This document shows positions 33,500 to 43,371 of a DNA stretch of 64,000 nt, in pieces (within the stretch, counting starts at the first letter, position 1; each line of letters opens with the position of its first letter). The translations under genes and the position numbers were made by a program. This stretch comes from Collinsella aerofaciens. Its GTDB lineage: Bacteria > Actinomycetota > Coriobacteriia > Coriobacteriales > Coriobacteriaceae. The DNA lies in contig NZ_JADMOP010000005.1 of assembly GCF_015558785.1 (NCBI RefSeq), positions 97,552 through 161,551 of the forward strand. Direction: 5' to 3'. The notes beneath the pieces were generated by a model. It worked only from the letters and a program-made list of their open reading frames with translations, was not told the DNA's origin and did not search any database.

Positions 33500-33545
33500 A
33501 GCGCCCGAACAGAAACTGTTTTGCAGTGATGTTCGGGCGCTTTGC
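33500..33545 (+). terminator. Terminator after the KdgT gene
   Basis: AGCGCCCGAACA pairs perfectly with TGTTCGGGCGCT across an 18-base loop, followed by TTGCT. It lies 46 bases after the kdgT stop. Confidence 0.65.
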
Positions 33546-33642
33546 TATGATTCCCTTTACCCCTGCGGAGTAAAGGGGTGTTTATTGCCCTGATTCGAAT
33601 TGGGCGATTCTGACCATTCGGATATTGAAGGGATGGCGTCTA

Positions 33643-34785
33643 GTGGTTAAGGCACTCAAGATTGAGATATTCCTGCTATGCATGATTGTTCTTATCGGGC
33701 TTGCCGCGCGAAGTCGTCGCTCCTTGTTCTCGAGCACCCTGCAGCTATTGTTTAGCATGCTTGGCTACACCTCTGCCGCGTACATATTATTCGATATGAT
33801 CTGGACGCTTTCGGATGGTGCGGACGGCACGTTGGGTATTGCTGCCAACTGGATTTCCAACGCGGTTTCGTTTTCGCTCTTTGCCATCGCGTGTCTCATT
33901 TGGTTTATCTATTCCGAGACGATGCAGGGCTCTCGCCTTGTGACCTCGCGCTATAGGGTGGTGCTTGTAACGTTGCCTACGGCTCTGGTGGTCGTGCTGG
34001 CTTTTACCAGTTACTGGACGCACGCCTTGTTCTATATCGATTCGCAGGGCGTGTATCGTCGCGGCTTTGCCTATATGATCCAGCCCATTGTCAGCTACTG
34101 TTACGTTATACATACGTCCCTGCATGCGTTTGTGCAATCTCGCAGGGTCGAGAGCCTGCAGACGAAGGCTATCTATCGAACCTTGGCATTTTTCGCCATT
34201 CCGGCCCTGGTGGGCGGTACCTTTCAGATCGTATACTCGGTGCCTGGCCTTTGTGTCGGCATAATGATTAGCATGTTGCTGCTCTATATCATCTGCCAGG
34301 AGCAGCTCATCTCGACCGACCCGTTGACTGGCCTCAACAATCGCAACCGTTTTGAGACCTATATGCTGTCGCTCTTCTCAAATGTGGATCAGGCCGAAGA
34401 TGAGTATCTGCTCATGATGGACGCCGACGGCTTTAAGCAGATTAACGATCAGTATGGACATGTGGAGGGCGACCATGCTCTTCAGGTTGTTTCCGCAGTA
34501 CTCAAGGACGTCTGTTCGCCGTCCGGCGGCTTTATTGCGCGCTATGGCGGTGATGAGTTCGTCGTACTGCAGAAGGGGGTGACGGAGCACGACATTATCC
34601 GCCTGTGTTCGGCGATCAATAACGAGCTCTCGCGCGCCGAGACACCCTACTCGCTTCGAATGTCTATCGGCTACGCGCGCTACGGCGATGGGATCAACAC
34701 GTGGCAAGAGCTTCTGCGCGCTGCCGATGCGGAGCTCTATCGCATCAAGGATGCCAAAAAGAAATCCGGCATCAAGGTTCGCTAG
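33643..34785 (+). CDS. Membrane diguanylate cyclase (GGDEF domain)
   Basis: 380 residues from a GTG with GAAGGGAT upstream (a TTG at 33625 is less likely). Residues 1-210 have about seven hydrophobic segments, a 7TM-like sensor region. The C-terminal GGDEF domain has TDPLTGLNNRNRFETYM, DADGFKQINDQYGH and an intact RYGGDEFVVL, so c-di-GMP synthesis is expected. No EAL domain or other c-di-GMP gene is near. A small dyad CCTTTAC...GTAAAGG lies upstream (33554-33577). The gene is flanked by terminators and is monocistronic. Confidence 0.9.
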   Translation: MVKALKIEIFLLCMIVLIGLAARSRRSLFSSTLQLLFSMLGYTSAAYILFDMIWTLSDGADGTLGIAANWISNAVSFSLFAIACLIWFIYSETMQGSRLVTSRYRVVLVTLPTALVVVLAFTSYWTHALFYIDSQGVYRRGFAYMIQPIVSYCYVIHTSLHAFVQSRRVESLQTKAIYRTLAFFAIPALVGGTFQIVYSVPGLCVGIMISMLLLYIICQEQLISTDPLTGLNNRNRFETYMLSLFSNVDQAEDEYLLMMDADGFKQINDQYGHVEGDHALQVVSAVLKDVCSPSGGFIARYGGDEFVVLQKGVTEHDIIRLCSAINNELSRAETPYSLRMSIGYARYGDGINTWQELLRAADAELYRIKDAKKKSGIKVR

Positions 34786-34829
34786 AAAAAGGGGCGCACG
34801 ACCGTTGCGATGGTCGTGCGCCCCTTTTT
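34786..34829 (+). terminator. Strong intrinsic terminator after the diguanylate cyclase gene
   Basis: AAAAAGGGGCGCACGACC pairs with GGTCGTGCGCCCCTTTTT around an 8-base loop, ending in a T5 run. It starts directly after the stop codon. Confidence 0.88.
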
Positions 34830-34976
34830 GCGTTTGTGGGGGCCACCGGCCATAATGCCCAGGCGCGGTGCGGCAAGACGGGCGTCTGCAGCCGCGACTC
34901 GGTACGAAATCAACGAGAACCAGTGTGCTCCATTAAGCTAAAGTTTGCGAACATCCTCTCTAAAAAGGTGAACTCG

Positions 34977-35912
34977 CTAGGCTTTTTTGGGTTTGTTGAC
35001 GATGATGATGCCGCCGCAGACCAACAACAGGGCAACGATGACGGTAACGGGGCTCGTGCCAGCGCCCTCGCCGAGCAGCAGCGCGCTCAGCAGCACGCCA
35101 AAGACCGGGTTCATAAACCCAAAGACCGAGACGCGGCTGACGGGGTTGGCGGCAAGCAGGCGCGACCACAGCGAGTAGGCGACCGCGGAGATAAGCGCCA
35201 TGTAGATGATGAGCGCGATGGCGGGGGCGATTTCGGTGGGGGACAACGTGCCGCCCATCAAAAACCCGATGGCGGTAAGGACCACGCCACCGACTAAAAA
35301 CTGCCACCCGGCAAGCAAGACGCCGTCGTGCTCGCGCGAGAAGATGCCGATCAGGCAGGTCGATAGGGCACCCGCGACGGTGGAGGCCAGGATAAAGCCC
35401 TCGCCATCGAGCCTGAAGCCAAAGGTGCCGTCCGCGCCCGAAAGGTTGACGAGCGCGACACCGGCAAAGCCCAGTACGCAGCCGAGCACTTTGGCCGCAT
35501 CGAGCTTTTCGGTGCGAAACGCCAGGGCGGCAAAGAGGATGGCTAGGAAGTTGGCGCTGGCCTCGATGATGGAGCTCGACATGGCGCTGGCGCGCGAGAG
35601 GCCCAGATAGAAAAAGAAATACTGCCCGATAGTCTGGAAGAGCGACAAGACAAAGATGGGCTTGATGTCGCGAGCCTGCGGAATGAGGGGGCGGCGTTGG
35701 GCCGCACTCATCCCAACGATAACCAGGGCGCCGGCAAGTGTGAAGCGCAAGCCCGCAAAGAGCAGCTGCGAGGCGCTATCGTGCGCTGGGATACCAAAGA
35801 GTGCGTAACCGATCTTGATACAGGGAAAGGCCGATCCCCAGAGTGCACAGCAGACGAGGCAGCCCAGGATGAGTCCGGGCAGGGTGGCGAGATACGGCTT
35901 GCGGCTTTCCAT
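34977..35912 (-). CDS. DMT/EamA-family transporter
   Basis: 311 residues with ten predicted membrane segments in two EamA repeats; VCCALWGSAFPCIKIGYALF and SASSIIEASANFLAILFAALAF-like segments (residues near 105-130) and YSLWSRLLAANPVSRVSVFG are typical. EamA proteins export amino acids or metabolites; the substrate is unknown. ATG at 35912 follows AGGAAGGA; a longer frame to 35954 crosses the purL terminator and is rejected. It is read after the purL terminator on the same strand, probably as its own unit. Confidence 0.85.
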   Translation of the reverse strand: MESRKPYLATLPGLILGCLVCCALWGSAFPCIKIGYALFGIPAHDSASQLLFAGLRFTLAGALVIVGMSAAQRRPLIPQARDIKPIFVLSLFQTIGQYFFFYLGLSRASAMSSSIIEASANFLAILFAALAFRTEKLDAAKVLGCVLGFAGVALVNLSGADGTFGFRLDGEGFILASTVAGALSTCLIGIFSREHDGVLLAGWQFLVGGVVLTAIGFLMGGTLSPTEIAPAIALIIYMALISAVAYSLWSRLLAANPVSRVSVFGFMNPVFGVLLSALLLGEGAGTSPVTVIVALLLVCGGIIIVNKPKKA

Positions 35913-35937
35913 GATGTCCTTCCTACATGCGCGAAGC

Positions 35938-35974
35938 AAAAAAGAACCCGCCACCGGATGTGCCGGTGGCGGGT
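35938..35974 (-). terminator. Terminator of purL
   Basis: ACCCGCCACCGG and CCGGTGGCGGGT form a 12-bp stem with a 5-base loop; on the minus strand it is followed by TTCTTTTTT. It lies 37 bases after the purL stop and before the EamA start. Confidence 0.85.
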
Positions 35975-36011
35975 GTTGTTACCCGAAGGGATTGTACCCG
36001 ATGGGAAAGGT

Positions 36012-39000
36012 TTAAGCGAAGTAGGCCACGCCGCTCTCAAAGATCGGCATGAACTTATCGCCGGGGACATGCTCGGGCACGTTGCGGTACAGGTTGTCGC
36101 CGCGACGCTCGGCATGGCCCATCTTGCCCAGGACGCGGCCGTCGGGGCTCGTGATGCCCTCGATGGCGAGTGCGGAGCCGTTGGGGTTGACGGAAAGGTC
36201 CATGCTGGGCTTGCCGTTCTCGCCCACGTACTGCGTGGCGACCTGGCCGTTGGCGATCAGTTGGGCGAGCACTTCGTCATTGGCGACAAAGCGGCCCTCG
36301 CCGTGGCTGATGGCGACGGTGTAGGGGTCGTCCAGGCTGCACTGCGACAGCCACGGGGACAAGTTGGACGAGATGCGGGTGCGCACCAGACGGCTCTGGT
36401 GGCGACCGATGGTGTTGAACGTCAACGTGGGCGCATCGGGCGTGGCGTCGACGATGTCGCCGTAGGGCACCAGGCCGAGCTTGATCAGGGCCTGGAAGCC
36501 GTTGCAGATGCCCAGCATCAGGCCGTCGCGGGCCTTGAGCAGGTCGCGAACTGCCTCGGTGACCTCGGGAGCGCGGAAGAACGCCGTGATGAACTTGGCG
36601 GAGCCGTCGGGCTCGTCGCCGCCCGAGAAGCCGCCGGGGATCATGACGATCTGGCTTGCACGGATGCGGCGGGCAAGCTCGTGGGTGCTCTCGGCGACGG
36701 CCTCGGGCGTGAGGTTGTTGATCACGAAGGTGTCGGCTTCGGCACCGGCTGCGCGGAAGGCACGTGCGCTGTCGTACTCACAGTTGTTGCCGGGGAACAC
36801 GGGGATGATCACGCGCGGACGGGCGATCTTGGCGCCGCTGTACACGTGGATGTCCTTGGCACGGAAGTCGATGGTCTCGACCTCGGGGGTCTCGTCGGCG
36901 CTGCGGTAGACAAAGACGCCCTCGATGCCGCTCTCCCAGGCCTCCTGGAGTTCGGAGAGCTCGATGACCTCGGAGCCGGTGTCGATGACATAGCCCTCGA
37001 CGGTGGTGCCCAGGGGCTCGACGACAACGCCGTCGGCGACCTCGGGCAGCTCGGCATCCTCGGCGAGCTCGACGATAAAGCTGCCGTAGAGCGGGGTGAA
37101 GAGGCTCTCTACGTCTACATCCTCGGCAAGCTCGATGCCGATCTGGTTACCGACGCACATCTTAAAGAGGCTCTCGGCGCCGCAGCCGTAGCCGGGCGTG
37201 GATATGGCCAGGGCGTTGCCGGTAGCAGTGAGCGCCTCGACGGCGTCAAACGCGGCGAGCAACTGCTGGGCGTCGGGACGGTAGTCCTCGCCATAGGTGG
37301 CGGGGGCGATGCGGACGACGCGGTGCGTGAGGCCCTTGAACTCGGGCGAGACGGCGCGGGCGGCCTTGCCCACGGCGACGGCGAAGCTGATCAGGGTCGG
37401 CGGAACGTTGAGCTCGCCGGTCTCGTCCTCAAACGAACCGCTCATGGAGTCCTTGCCGCCGATGGCGCCGGCACCCAGGTCGACTTGGGCCATGAGGGCG
37501 CCCAGGACGGCTGCCGTGGGCTTGCCCCAGCGCTCGGCCTCGGTGCGCAGACGCTCGAAGTACTCCTGGAAGGAGAGATAGGCGCGCTTGTGCTCAAAGC
37601 CGGCAGCCACGAGCTTGGCGATGGACTCGACCACGGACAGGTAGGCGCCCGCAAACTGGTCGGCCTCCATCAGATAGGGGTTGAAGCCCCATGCCATGGC
37701 ACTCGCCGTGGTGGTCTCGCCGTCTACGGGGAACTTGGCGACCATGGCCGAGCTGGGGGTGAGCTGCGTCTTGCCGCCAAAGGGCATGAGCACGGTCGCG
37801 GCGCCGATGGTGGAGTCGAAGCGCTCGGAAAGGCCCTTGTTGGAAGCGACGTTGAGGTCGGTGACGAGCGAGGTCATGCGCTCGGCGAGCGTGGTGCCGG
37901 CCCAGCTGGGCTGCCACACGCTACGGGCGCACACGTGGGCGACCTGGTGCTTGGGTGCGCCGTTGGAGTTGAGGAACTCGCGGGACAGGTCGACGATAGC
38001 GACGCCGTTCCAGGCCATGCGCATGCGCGGCTCGGCGGTAACCTCGGCGATAACGGTCGCCTCCAGGTTCTCCTCGGCGGCGTAGCCCATGAACTCCTCG
38101 ACGTCACCGTCGGCGACGGCGCAGGCCATACGCTCCTGGGACTCGGAGATGGCGAGCTCGGTGCCGTCCAGGCCGTCGTACTTCTTGGTCACGGTGTCCA
38201 GGTCCACGTACAGGCCGTCGGCAAGCTCGCCCACGGCGACCGAGACGCCGCCGGCGCCAAAGTCGTTGCAGCGCTTGATCAGGCGGCAGGCGTCGCCGCG
38301 GCGGAAGAGGCGCTGCAGCTTGCGCTCGACCGGGGCGTTGCCCTTCTGGACCTCGGCGCCCGAGGTCTCGATGGACTCGGTGTTCTGGGTCTTGGAGGAG
38401 CCGGTGGCACCGCCGATGCCGTCACGGCCGGTGCGGCCGCCCAGCAGGATGATCTTGTCGGTGGGGGCGGGGCACTCGCGGCGCACGTGGTTTGCCGGGG
38501 TAGCGCCCACGACGGCGCCGACCTCCATGCGCTTGGCCACGTAGCCGGGGTGATAGAGCTCGTTGACCTGACCGGTGGCAAGGCCGATCTGGTTGCCGTA
38601 GCTGGAGTAGCCGGCGGCGGCAGTAGTCACGAGCTTGCGCTGCGGCAGCTTGCCCTCGAGCGTCTCGGAAACCGGGACGGTGGGGTCGCCGGCGCCGGTG
38701 ACGCGCATGGCCTGGTACACATAGCTGCGGCCCGAGAGCGGGTCACGGATAGCGCCGCCCACGCAGGTGGCGGCACCGCCGAAGGGCTCGATCTCGGTCG
38801 GGTGGTTGTGGGTCTCGTTCTTAAAGAGGAATAGCCAGTCCTGGTCCTCGCCATCGACATCGACCTTCACCTTGACGGTGCAGGCATTGATCTCCTCGGA
38901 CTCATCGACATCGGTCATGACGCCGGTCTTCTTGAGGTACTTGGCGCCGATGGTGCCCATGTCCATGAGGCAGACGGGCTTGGCGTCGCGACCGAGCTCA

Positions 39001-39758
39001 TGGCGCATCTCCATGTAGCGGTCGAAGGCCTGCTGCACCACGGCGTCGTCGATCGTCACGTCGTCCAGGACGGTGCCGAAAGTGGTGTGGCGGCAGTGGT
39101 CGGACCAATAGGTGTCGATTACGCGGATCTCGGTGATGGTGGGGTCGCGGTCCTCATCGCGGAAGTACTGCTGGCAGAAGGCGATGTCTGCCTCGTCCAT
39201 GGCAAGGCCGCGATCGGCGATAAAGGCGGCAAGGCCGGCCTCGTCGAGCTTGCGGAAGCCGTCGAGCACCTCGACGGGCTGGGGCTCGGGAGTCTCCATG
39301 TACAGCGTCTCGGGCAGGTCGAGCGAGGCGATGCGCGCCTCGACGGGGTTCACCACGTAGTGCTTGATGGCATCGATGGCGGCCTCGTCCAGAGCGCCCG
39401 AGATCATATAGACCTTGGCGGAGCGCACGGCGGGGCGCTCGCCCTGGCTGATGAGCTGCACGCACTCGCTGGCGGAGTCGGCGCGCTGGTCAAACTGGCC
39501 AGGCAGGAATTCGACGGCAAAGACGGCGCCATCGCTTGCGGGGAGTTCGTCGTAGGTCACATCGACCTGGGGCTCGCTAAAGACGGTCGGCACGCAGGAG
39601 CGGAAAAGCTCCTCGTCGATGCCCTCGACGTCGTAGCGGTTGATGATCCTCAGGGCCTCGATGCCCTTGATGCCGAGAATTTCGGTCAGCTCGCCCTTGA
39701 GCTGCTGAGCCTCGACGTCGAACCCGGGTTTCTTCTCCACGTAGATACGAGAGACCAT
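36012..39758 (-). CDS. purL: Phosphoribosylformylglycinamidine synthase, single-chain (PurL-PurQ fused)
   Basis: 1248 residues. This enzyme makes FGAM from FGAR, ATP and glutamine in purine synthesis. The synthetase part includes YWSDHCRHTTF, FKNETHNHPTEIEPFGGA and FGGKTQLTP. The glutamine amidotransferase follows in the C-terminal 260 residues: VFPGNNCEYDSARAF, PGGFSGGDEPDGSAK and the nucleophile motif LMLGICNGFQALIKLG. The layout matches the long clostridial/actinobacterial type rather than separate PurS/PurQ/PurL. Large plus-strand frames across it are shadows. A terminator follows. Confidence 0.95.
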   Translation of the reverse strand: MVSRIYVEKKPGFDVEAQQLKGELTEILGIKGIEALRIINRYDVEGIDEELFRSCVPTVFSEPQVDVTYDELPASDGAVFAVEFLPGQFDQRADSASECVQLISQGERPAVRSAKVYMISGALDEAAIDAIKHYVVNPVEARIASLDLPETLYMETPEPQPVEVLDGFRKLDEAGLAAFIADRGLAMDEADIAFCQQYFRDEDRDPTITEIRVIDTYWSDHCRHTTFGTVLDDVTIDDAVVQQAFDRYMEMRHELGRDAKPVCLMDMGTIGAKYLKKTGVMTDVDESEEINACTVKVKVDVDGEDQDWLFLFKNETHNHPTEIEPFGGAATCVGGAIRDPLSGRSYVYQAMRVTGAGDPTVPVSETLEGKLPQRKLVTTAAAGYSSYGNQIGLATGQVNELYHPGYVAKRMEVGAVVGATPANHVRRECPAPTDKIILLGGRTGRDGIGGATGSSKTQNTESIETSGAEVQKGNAPVERKLQRLFRRGDACRLIKRCNDFGAGGVSVAVGELADGLYVDLDTVTKKYDGLDGTELAISESQERMACAVADGDVEEFMGYAAEENLEATVIAEVTAEPRMRMAWNGVAIVDLSREFLNSNGAPKHQVAHVCARSVWQPSWAGTTLAERMTSLVTDLNVASNKGLSERFDSTIGAATVLMPFGGKTQLTPSSAMVAKFPVDGETTTASAMAWGFNPYLMEADQFAGAYLSVVESIAKLVAAGFEHKRAYLSFQEYFERLRTEAERWGKPTAAVLGALMAQVDLGAGAIGGKDSMSGSFEDETGELNVPPTLISFAVAVGKAARAVSPEFKGLTHRVVRIAPATYGEDYRPDAQQLLAAFDAVEALTATGNALAISTPGYGCGAESLFKMCVGNQIGIELAEDVDVESLFTPLYGSFIVELAEDAELPEVADGVVVEPLGTTVEGYVIDTGSEVIELSELQEAWESGIEGVFVYRSADETPEVETIDFRAKDIHVYSGAKIARPRVIIPVFPGNNCEYDSARAFRAAGAEADTFVINNLTPEAVAESTHELARRIRASQIVMIPGGFSGGDEPDGSAKFITAFFRAPEVTEAVRDLLKARDGLMLGICNGFQALIKLGLVPYGDIVDATPDAPTLTFNTIGRHQSRLVRTRISSNLSPWLSQCSLDDPYTVAISHGEGRFVANDEVLAQLIANGQVATQYVGENGKPSMDLSVNPNGSALAIEGITSPDGRVLGKMGHAERRGDNLYRNVPEHVPGDKFMPIFESGVAYFA

Positions 39759-39942
39759 TGGTTCCTGCCTTCCTGATCGGTTGGGCGTACGGTACGGTAT
39801 GCGGCAGCGGTCGGTTTACGGGACAAGCCTCGCGGTCGCCTTGAGCCACATGTTTGTAAACCTCACTATGATACGACAGCTCGCGGCGCGTTGAGGACGG
39901 CGAGGGTGCTACAGTGAAGCGCAAACAAGAGAAAGGCATCAC

Positions 39943-41505
39943 ATGGCATTCGTTTCGCTCGCCATCATCGCACTCGTGGCCTTTGCGAGTCCTTTTATCG
40001 CCTCGGCGATTCCCGGAAAACCCGTTCCCGAGACGGTCTTTTTGCTCGTGCTCGGCGCGGTGCTGGGACCCCATATGCTCGGCGTCATCCATGTAGATGC
40101 CGAGGTCTCGCTTGTGTCCGAGCTGGGCCTGGCCTTCTTGTTCCTGCTTGCCGGCTTTGAGATCGACCCCAAGAGCATCACGGGCGTCGAGGGGCGCTAC
40201 GGCTTGGCGACGTGGGTCGTCACGTTTGGTATCGCCTGGCTTGCCGTACGCTTTACCCCGTGGTTCTCGGTCAGTCATTTCGACGGTATCGCCGTGACGC
40301 TTGCCCTCACTTCGACGGCGCTCGGTACGCTCGTGCCCATCATGCGTGAGCGCTCGCTCACCGGCACGCGCGTGGGCGACTCGATTCTCGCGTATGGCAC
40401 TTGGGGTGAGCTCGGCCCTGTGCTTGCCATGTCGGTGCTGCTGTCTGCCCGCACCGGCATCCAAACGCTTGTGATCCTTGGCTTGTTTGCGGTGGTCTGC
40501 GTGTTGCTGGCCGTGGTCCCGAGCCGCTCCAAGCGCGTCGGCAGCCGCTTCTTTGCGTTTGTCGAGGAACGCGCCGATACCACGTCGCAGACCTTCGTGC
40601 GCCTGACGGTGCTCATCCTGGTCACGCTCGTGGCGTTCTCGGCTGTCTTTGATCTCGACATCGTGTTGGGTTCTTTTGCCGCCGGCTTTGTCTTGCGCTA
40701 CATCATCCCCGAGGGCAACCATACGCTCGAGACCAAGCTCGATGGCCTGGCCTACGGCTTTTTGATTCCGGTATTCTTTACCGTATCGGGCGCAAAGATC
40801 GATCTGACGGCCGTGGCGTCGCGCCCGGGTCTGCTCGTGGGCTTTATCGTGGCGTTGTTGATTATTCGTGCCGTTCCCATTCTCATCTCTATGAGCATTT
40901 GTCCTGCGACGCGCGATGTGTCGGCGTATGGTCGCATTACCGTGGCCCTGTACTGCACCACGGCCCTGCCGATCATCGTTGCCGTGACAAGCGTTGCCGT
41001 CAACGCGGGCGCGCTGTCGCAAGATATTGCGTCGGTCATGGTTGCCGCCGGTGCCATCACGGTGTTCTTGATGCCGTTGCTCGCGCAGCTCTTCTACCGC
41101 GTGGTCGACGCCGCGCCGGTCGCCGCCGTGGCAGAAGTTGCCGAGCATCCATCCGATGCGCTCGACATCCTGCGCGCCCATCACGATTTGGCGAGCCTGC
41201 TCGCACGTGAGCACGAGCTGCTGACTTCGCATGGCCATGGTCGCGTATTCGAGGGCTTGCCTACGCTCGATACGATTGCCGAGCGTCTTTCCGCCGAGGC
41301 GGCGAGCGGCCATATCGATGCCCGTATTGTGGACGCGGCACATCTTCTTGCCGATAAGACCTATGGAGACGAGGTCGACCCGTCCGAGCTGACTCCGCGC
41401 GAGCGTCGCCGCCTGGAGCGCGCCAAGCTCGCCGTGCGCGAATACCGCCGCCGCATGCTGGAGCTCTATGCAAGAGAAGAAGCCGAGGACGACGACGGCA
41501 GGTAG
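39943..41505 (+). CDS. Cation:proton antiporter (CPA2-type)
   Basis: 520 residues. Residues 1-385 carry about twelve membrane segments (FVSLAIIALVAFASPF and ETVFLLVLGAVLGPHML, then LGLAFLFLLAGFEIDPKSI), typical of Kef/NapA-like CPA2 antiporters exchanging Na+ or K+ for H+. The C-terminal 130 residues are soluble and helical, ending in a charged coiled stretch (TPRERRRLERAKLAVREYRR). GAAAGG precedes the ATG at 39943. It is divergent from purL with a 184-base gap. The transported ion cannot be deduced. Confidence 0.85.
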   Translation: MAFVSLAIIALVAFASPFIASAIPGKPVPETVFLLVLGAVLGPHMLGVIHVDAEVSLVSELGLAFLFLLAGFEIDPKSITGVEGRYGLATWVVTFGIAWLAVRFTPWFSVSHFDGIAVTLALTSTALGTLVPIMRERSLTGTRVGDSILAYGTWGELGPVLAMSVLLSARTGIQTLVILGLFAVVCVLLAVVPSRSKRVGSRFFAFVEERADTTSQTFVRLTVLILVTLVAFSAVFDLDIVLGSFAAGFVLRYIIPEGNHTLETKLDGLAYGFLIPVFFTVSGAKIDLTAVASRPGLLVGFIVALLIIRAVPILISMSICPATRDVSAYGRITVALYCTTALPIIVAVTSVAVNAGALSQDIASVMVAAGAITVFLMPLLAQLFYRVVDAAPVAAVAEVAEHPSDALDILRAHHDLASLLAREHELLTSHGHGRVFEGLPTLDTIAERLSAEAASGHIDARIVDAAHLLADKTYGDEVDPSELTPRERRRLERAKLAVREYRRRMLELYAREEAEDDDGR

Positions 41506-41518
41506 CCAACGCCGTCGC

Positions 41519-41690
41519 GGAAAATGCATCCCAGAATCCGCGTCCAGTGTGGGACGCGCTTTCCGCGAGAGGCCCGTTACGGAAAGCGTGTCCCAGAATC
41601 CGCGCCCAGAATGGGACATAGTTTCTGAAAGAAGGCCCTGAGGGAAACTGCGCCCCGTTCTGAGCTGAAATACCGGGACGCAGCTTCCCC
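41519..41690. repeat. Three tandem ~62-bp imperfect palindromes
   Basis: Units start with GGAAA at 41519, 41581 and 41643. Units 1 and 2 share TCCCAGAATCCGCG-CCA; each unit is a dyad in which GGAAA...GTCCCA faces TGGGAC...TTTCC (unit 3: GGAAACTGCG and CGCAGCTTCC). They fill most of the gap between the antiporter and hom genes. They could be REP-like elements or nested transcription-termination hairpins. No ORF is supported here. Confidence 0.6.
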
Positions 41691-41702
41691 TGCAAGCAGA
41701 AC

Positions 41703-41745
41703 AAGGCGCGCTGCCTGCGGTTGATGCAGACAGCGCGCCTTTTGC
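41703..41745. terminator. Bidirectional terminator between antiporter and hom
   Basis: AAGGCGCGCTG and CAGCGCGCCTT form an 11-bp stem (extended by CTGC/GCAG) with TTTTGCG after it, between two convergent genes. Confidence 0.75.
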
Positions 41746-41776
41746 GTTGGGCCTCGTTGAGGTTCGAAGTAGTGGA

Positions 41777-43120
41777 CTAGTTGGCCATGACGCCTTCTGT
41801 CCAGGCCTCGACGTCCTCGATGCGCAGGACGTTGGCGACCTCGGCCACGCAGTCGACGCCGGCAAGCTCGGCGGCGGCAGCCTGGACGTCCTTCTCGAGC
41901 GCGCGGTGTGTCAGGAAGATGACCGAGCAGGCATCGCTGACGCCCGACTTGCCGTCCTCGACCTGGTTGATGAGCGAGATCGAGATGTTGTGCTTGGCAA
42001 AGATGTCGACCGTCTCGGACAGGGCGCCCACGCGGTCGGCGACCTTCAAGCGCACATAGTACTTGGTCTGGAGCTCGTCCATAGGCTTAAAGGCGAGATT
42101 GTGACCATAGGGCTCAATCTCGGGCAGCGGAGCCACGCCGCGGCTGATCTGCTCGGAGAGCGACAGGATGTCGCCCACGACGGCGCTCGCGGTGGGGAAG
42201 GAGCCTGCGCCGGCACCGTAGAACATGGTCTCGCCCACGGCGTCGCCTACCACGTAGACAGCGTTCATGGCGCCGTTGACCTTGGCAAGCATGTGGTCGG
42301 CGGGGATCAGCGTGGGATGCACGCGGACGTCGACGCCGGCGTCGGTATTGCGGGCGATGCCGAGCAGCTTAATGGTGTAGCCGAGCTCGCGGGCCTGGGC
42401 GATGTCCTCGGCGCCGATGGTACGGATACCCTGCTGGTACACATCGTCGGTGGTAACGCGGGTGCCAAAACCGATGGAGGCGAGGATTGCCGTCTTGCTG
42501 GCGGCATCGAAGCCGTCGACGTCGGCGGACGGGTCGGCCTCGGCATAGCCCTTTGCCTGGGCGTCGGCGAGCACGTCAGCGTAATCGGCGCCCTCGGCGT
42601 CCATGTGCGACAGGATGTAGTTGGTGGTGCCGTTAAGGATGCCGGCGATGGTCAGGATCTTGTTGCCCACCAGGTCATGCTCAAGCGTGCTCACGATGGG
42701 GATGCCGCCGCCGCAGCTGGCCTCGCACTTAATCTGCACGCCGCACGCGCGTGCCTTCTCGGCAAGCGTCTCGACGTGACGGCCCAGCAGGGCCTTGTTG
42801 GCAGAGACGACGTGCTTGCCGTGCTCAAAGGCAGTGGTGAAGATCTCGGTTGCGGGATGCTCGCCGCCGATGAGCTCGACGACGATGTCGACGGCGGGGT
42901 CGGTGACGATGTCGTGCCAGTCACTCGTAAAGGCCTCGCGCTCAATGCCTGCCGCCTCGGCCTGCTCCCAAGCAAGCGCGCAGGCGCGGGTCAGCTTAAG
43001 GTCGATGCCGTAGGCTGCCAGGTACTCATCGTGGTGGCTCTTGATCAGACGGGCCACGCCGCCGCCGACGGTTCCCAGACCGATGAGGCCGACGTTCACG
43101 GTGCGCAGGGGTTCGCTCAT
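41777..43120 (-). CDS. hom: Homoserine dehydrogenase with C-terminal ACT domain
   Basis: 447 residues. It reduces aspartate semialdehyde to homoserine for threonine and methionine synthesis. NVGLIGLGTVGGGVARLI is the NAD(P)-binding motif; the catalytic region has GGGIPIVSTLEHDLVGN, GILNGTTNYILSHM and AKGYAEADPSADVDGFDAASK. The last ~90 residues are an ACT domain (RLKVADRVGALSETVDIFAKH), so feedback control by threonine is likely. AAGGAG lies upstream of ATG 43120. It is monocistronic and flanked by the terminator above. Confidence 0.95.
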   Translation of the reverse strand: MSEPLRTVNVGLIGLGTVGGGVARLIKSHHDEYLAAYGIDLKLTRACALAWEQAEAAGIEREAFTSDWHDIVTDPAVDIVVELIGGEHPATEIFTTAFEHGKHVVSANKALLGRHVETLAEKARACGVQIKCEASCGGGIPIVSTLEHDLVGNKILTIAGILNGTTNYILSHMDAEGADYADVLADAQAKGYAEADPSADVDGFDAASKTAILASIGFGTRVTTDDVYQQGIRTIGAEDIAQARELGYTIKLLGIARNTDAGVDVRVHPTLIPADHMLAKVNGAMNAVYVVGDAVGETMFYGAGAGSFPTASAVVGDILSLSEQISRGVAPLPEIEPYGHNLAFKPMDELQTKYYVRLKVADRVGALSETVDIFAKHNISISLINQVEDGKSGVSDACSVIFLTHRALEKDVQAAAAELAGVDCVAEVANVLRIEDVEAWTEGVMAN

Positions 43121-43371
43121 AGATAGCTCCTTCGTGCATCTTATGGATGGATTAACCGCTTAAAGGTTGAGTGCATTCTAGCGTGAACCGAGGGCGCGTG
43201 CTCGCCAGGCAACAGGAGTCGCACAAAACGGCACCCCCGAAACGCTGCGGAAACATTGGAAACATGCTCGCTACAAACGGAACTCCGTAACAAACTGTCA
43301 ACGTTTGCGCCATAAGGTTTGCCCCGTACCGCAAGACGGCCGCACTGCGGCCAGCGAAAAAGGGGGACACC

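Noticed and set aside
35697..38834. 1045-codon open frame on the plus strand
   Set aside because: It lies entirely opposite purL and the EamA gene; its Gly/Val/Leu/Ala/Asp-rich translation is the typical antisense shadow of a GC-rich gene.
41519..41690. Possible CRISPR array
   Set aside because: Only three imperfect palindromic units with no constant repeat and unique spacer, and no cas genes nearby.
39577..41865. 762-codon minus-strand frame
   Set aside because: Runs opposite the antiporter, through the repeat block and into the purL region; composition is unlike a real protein.
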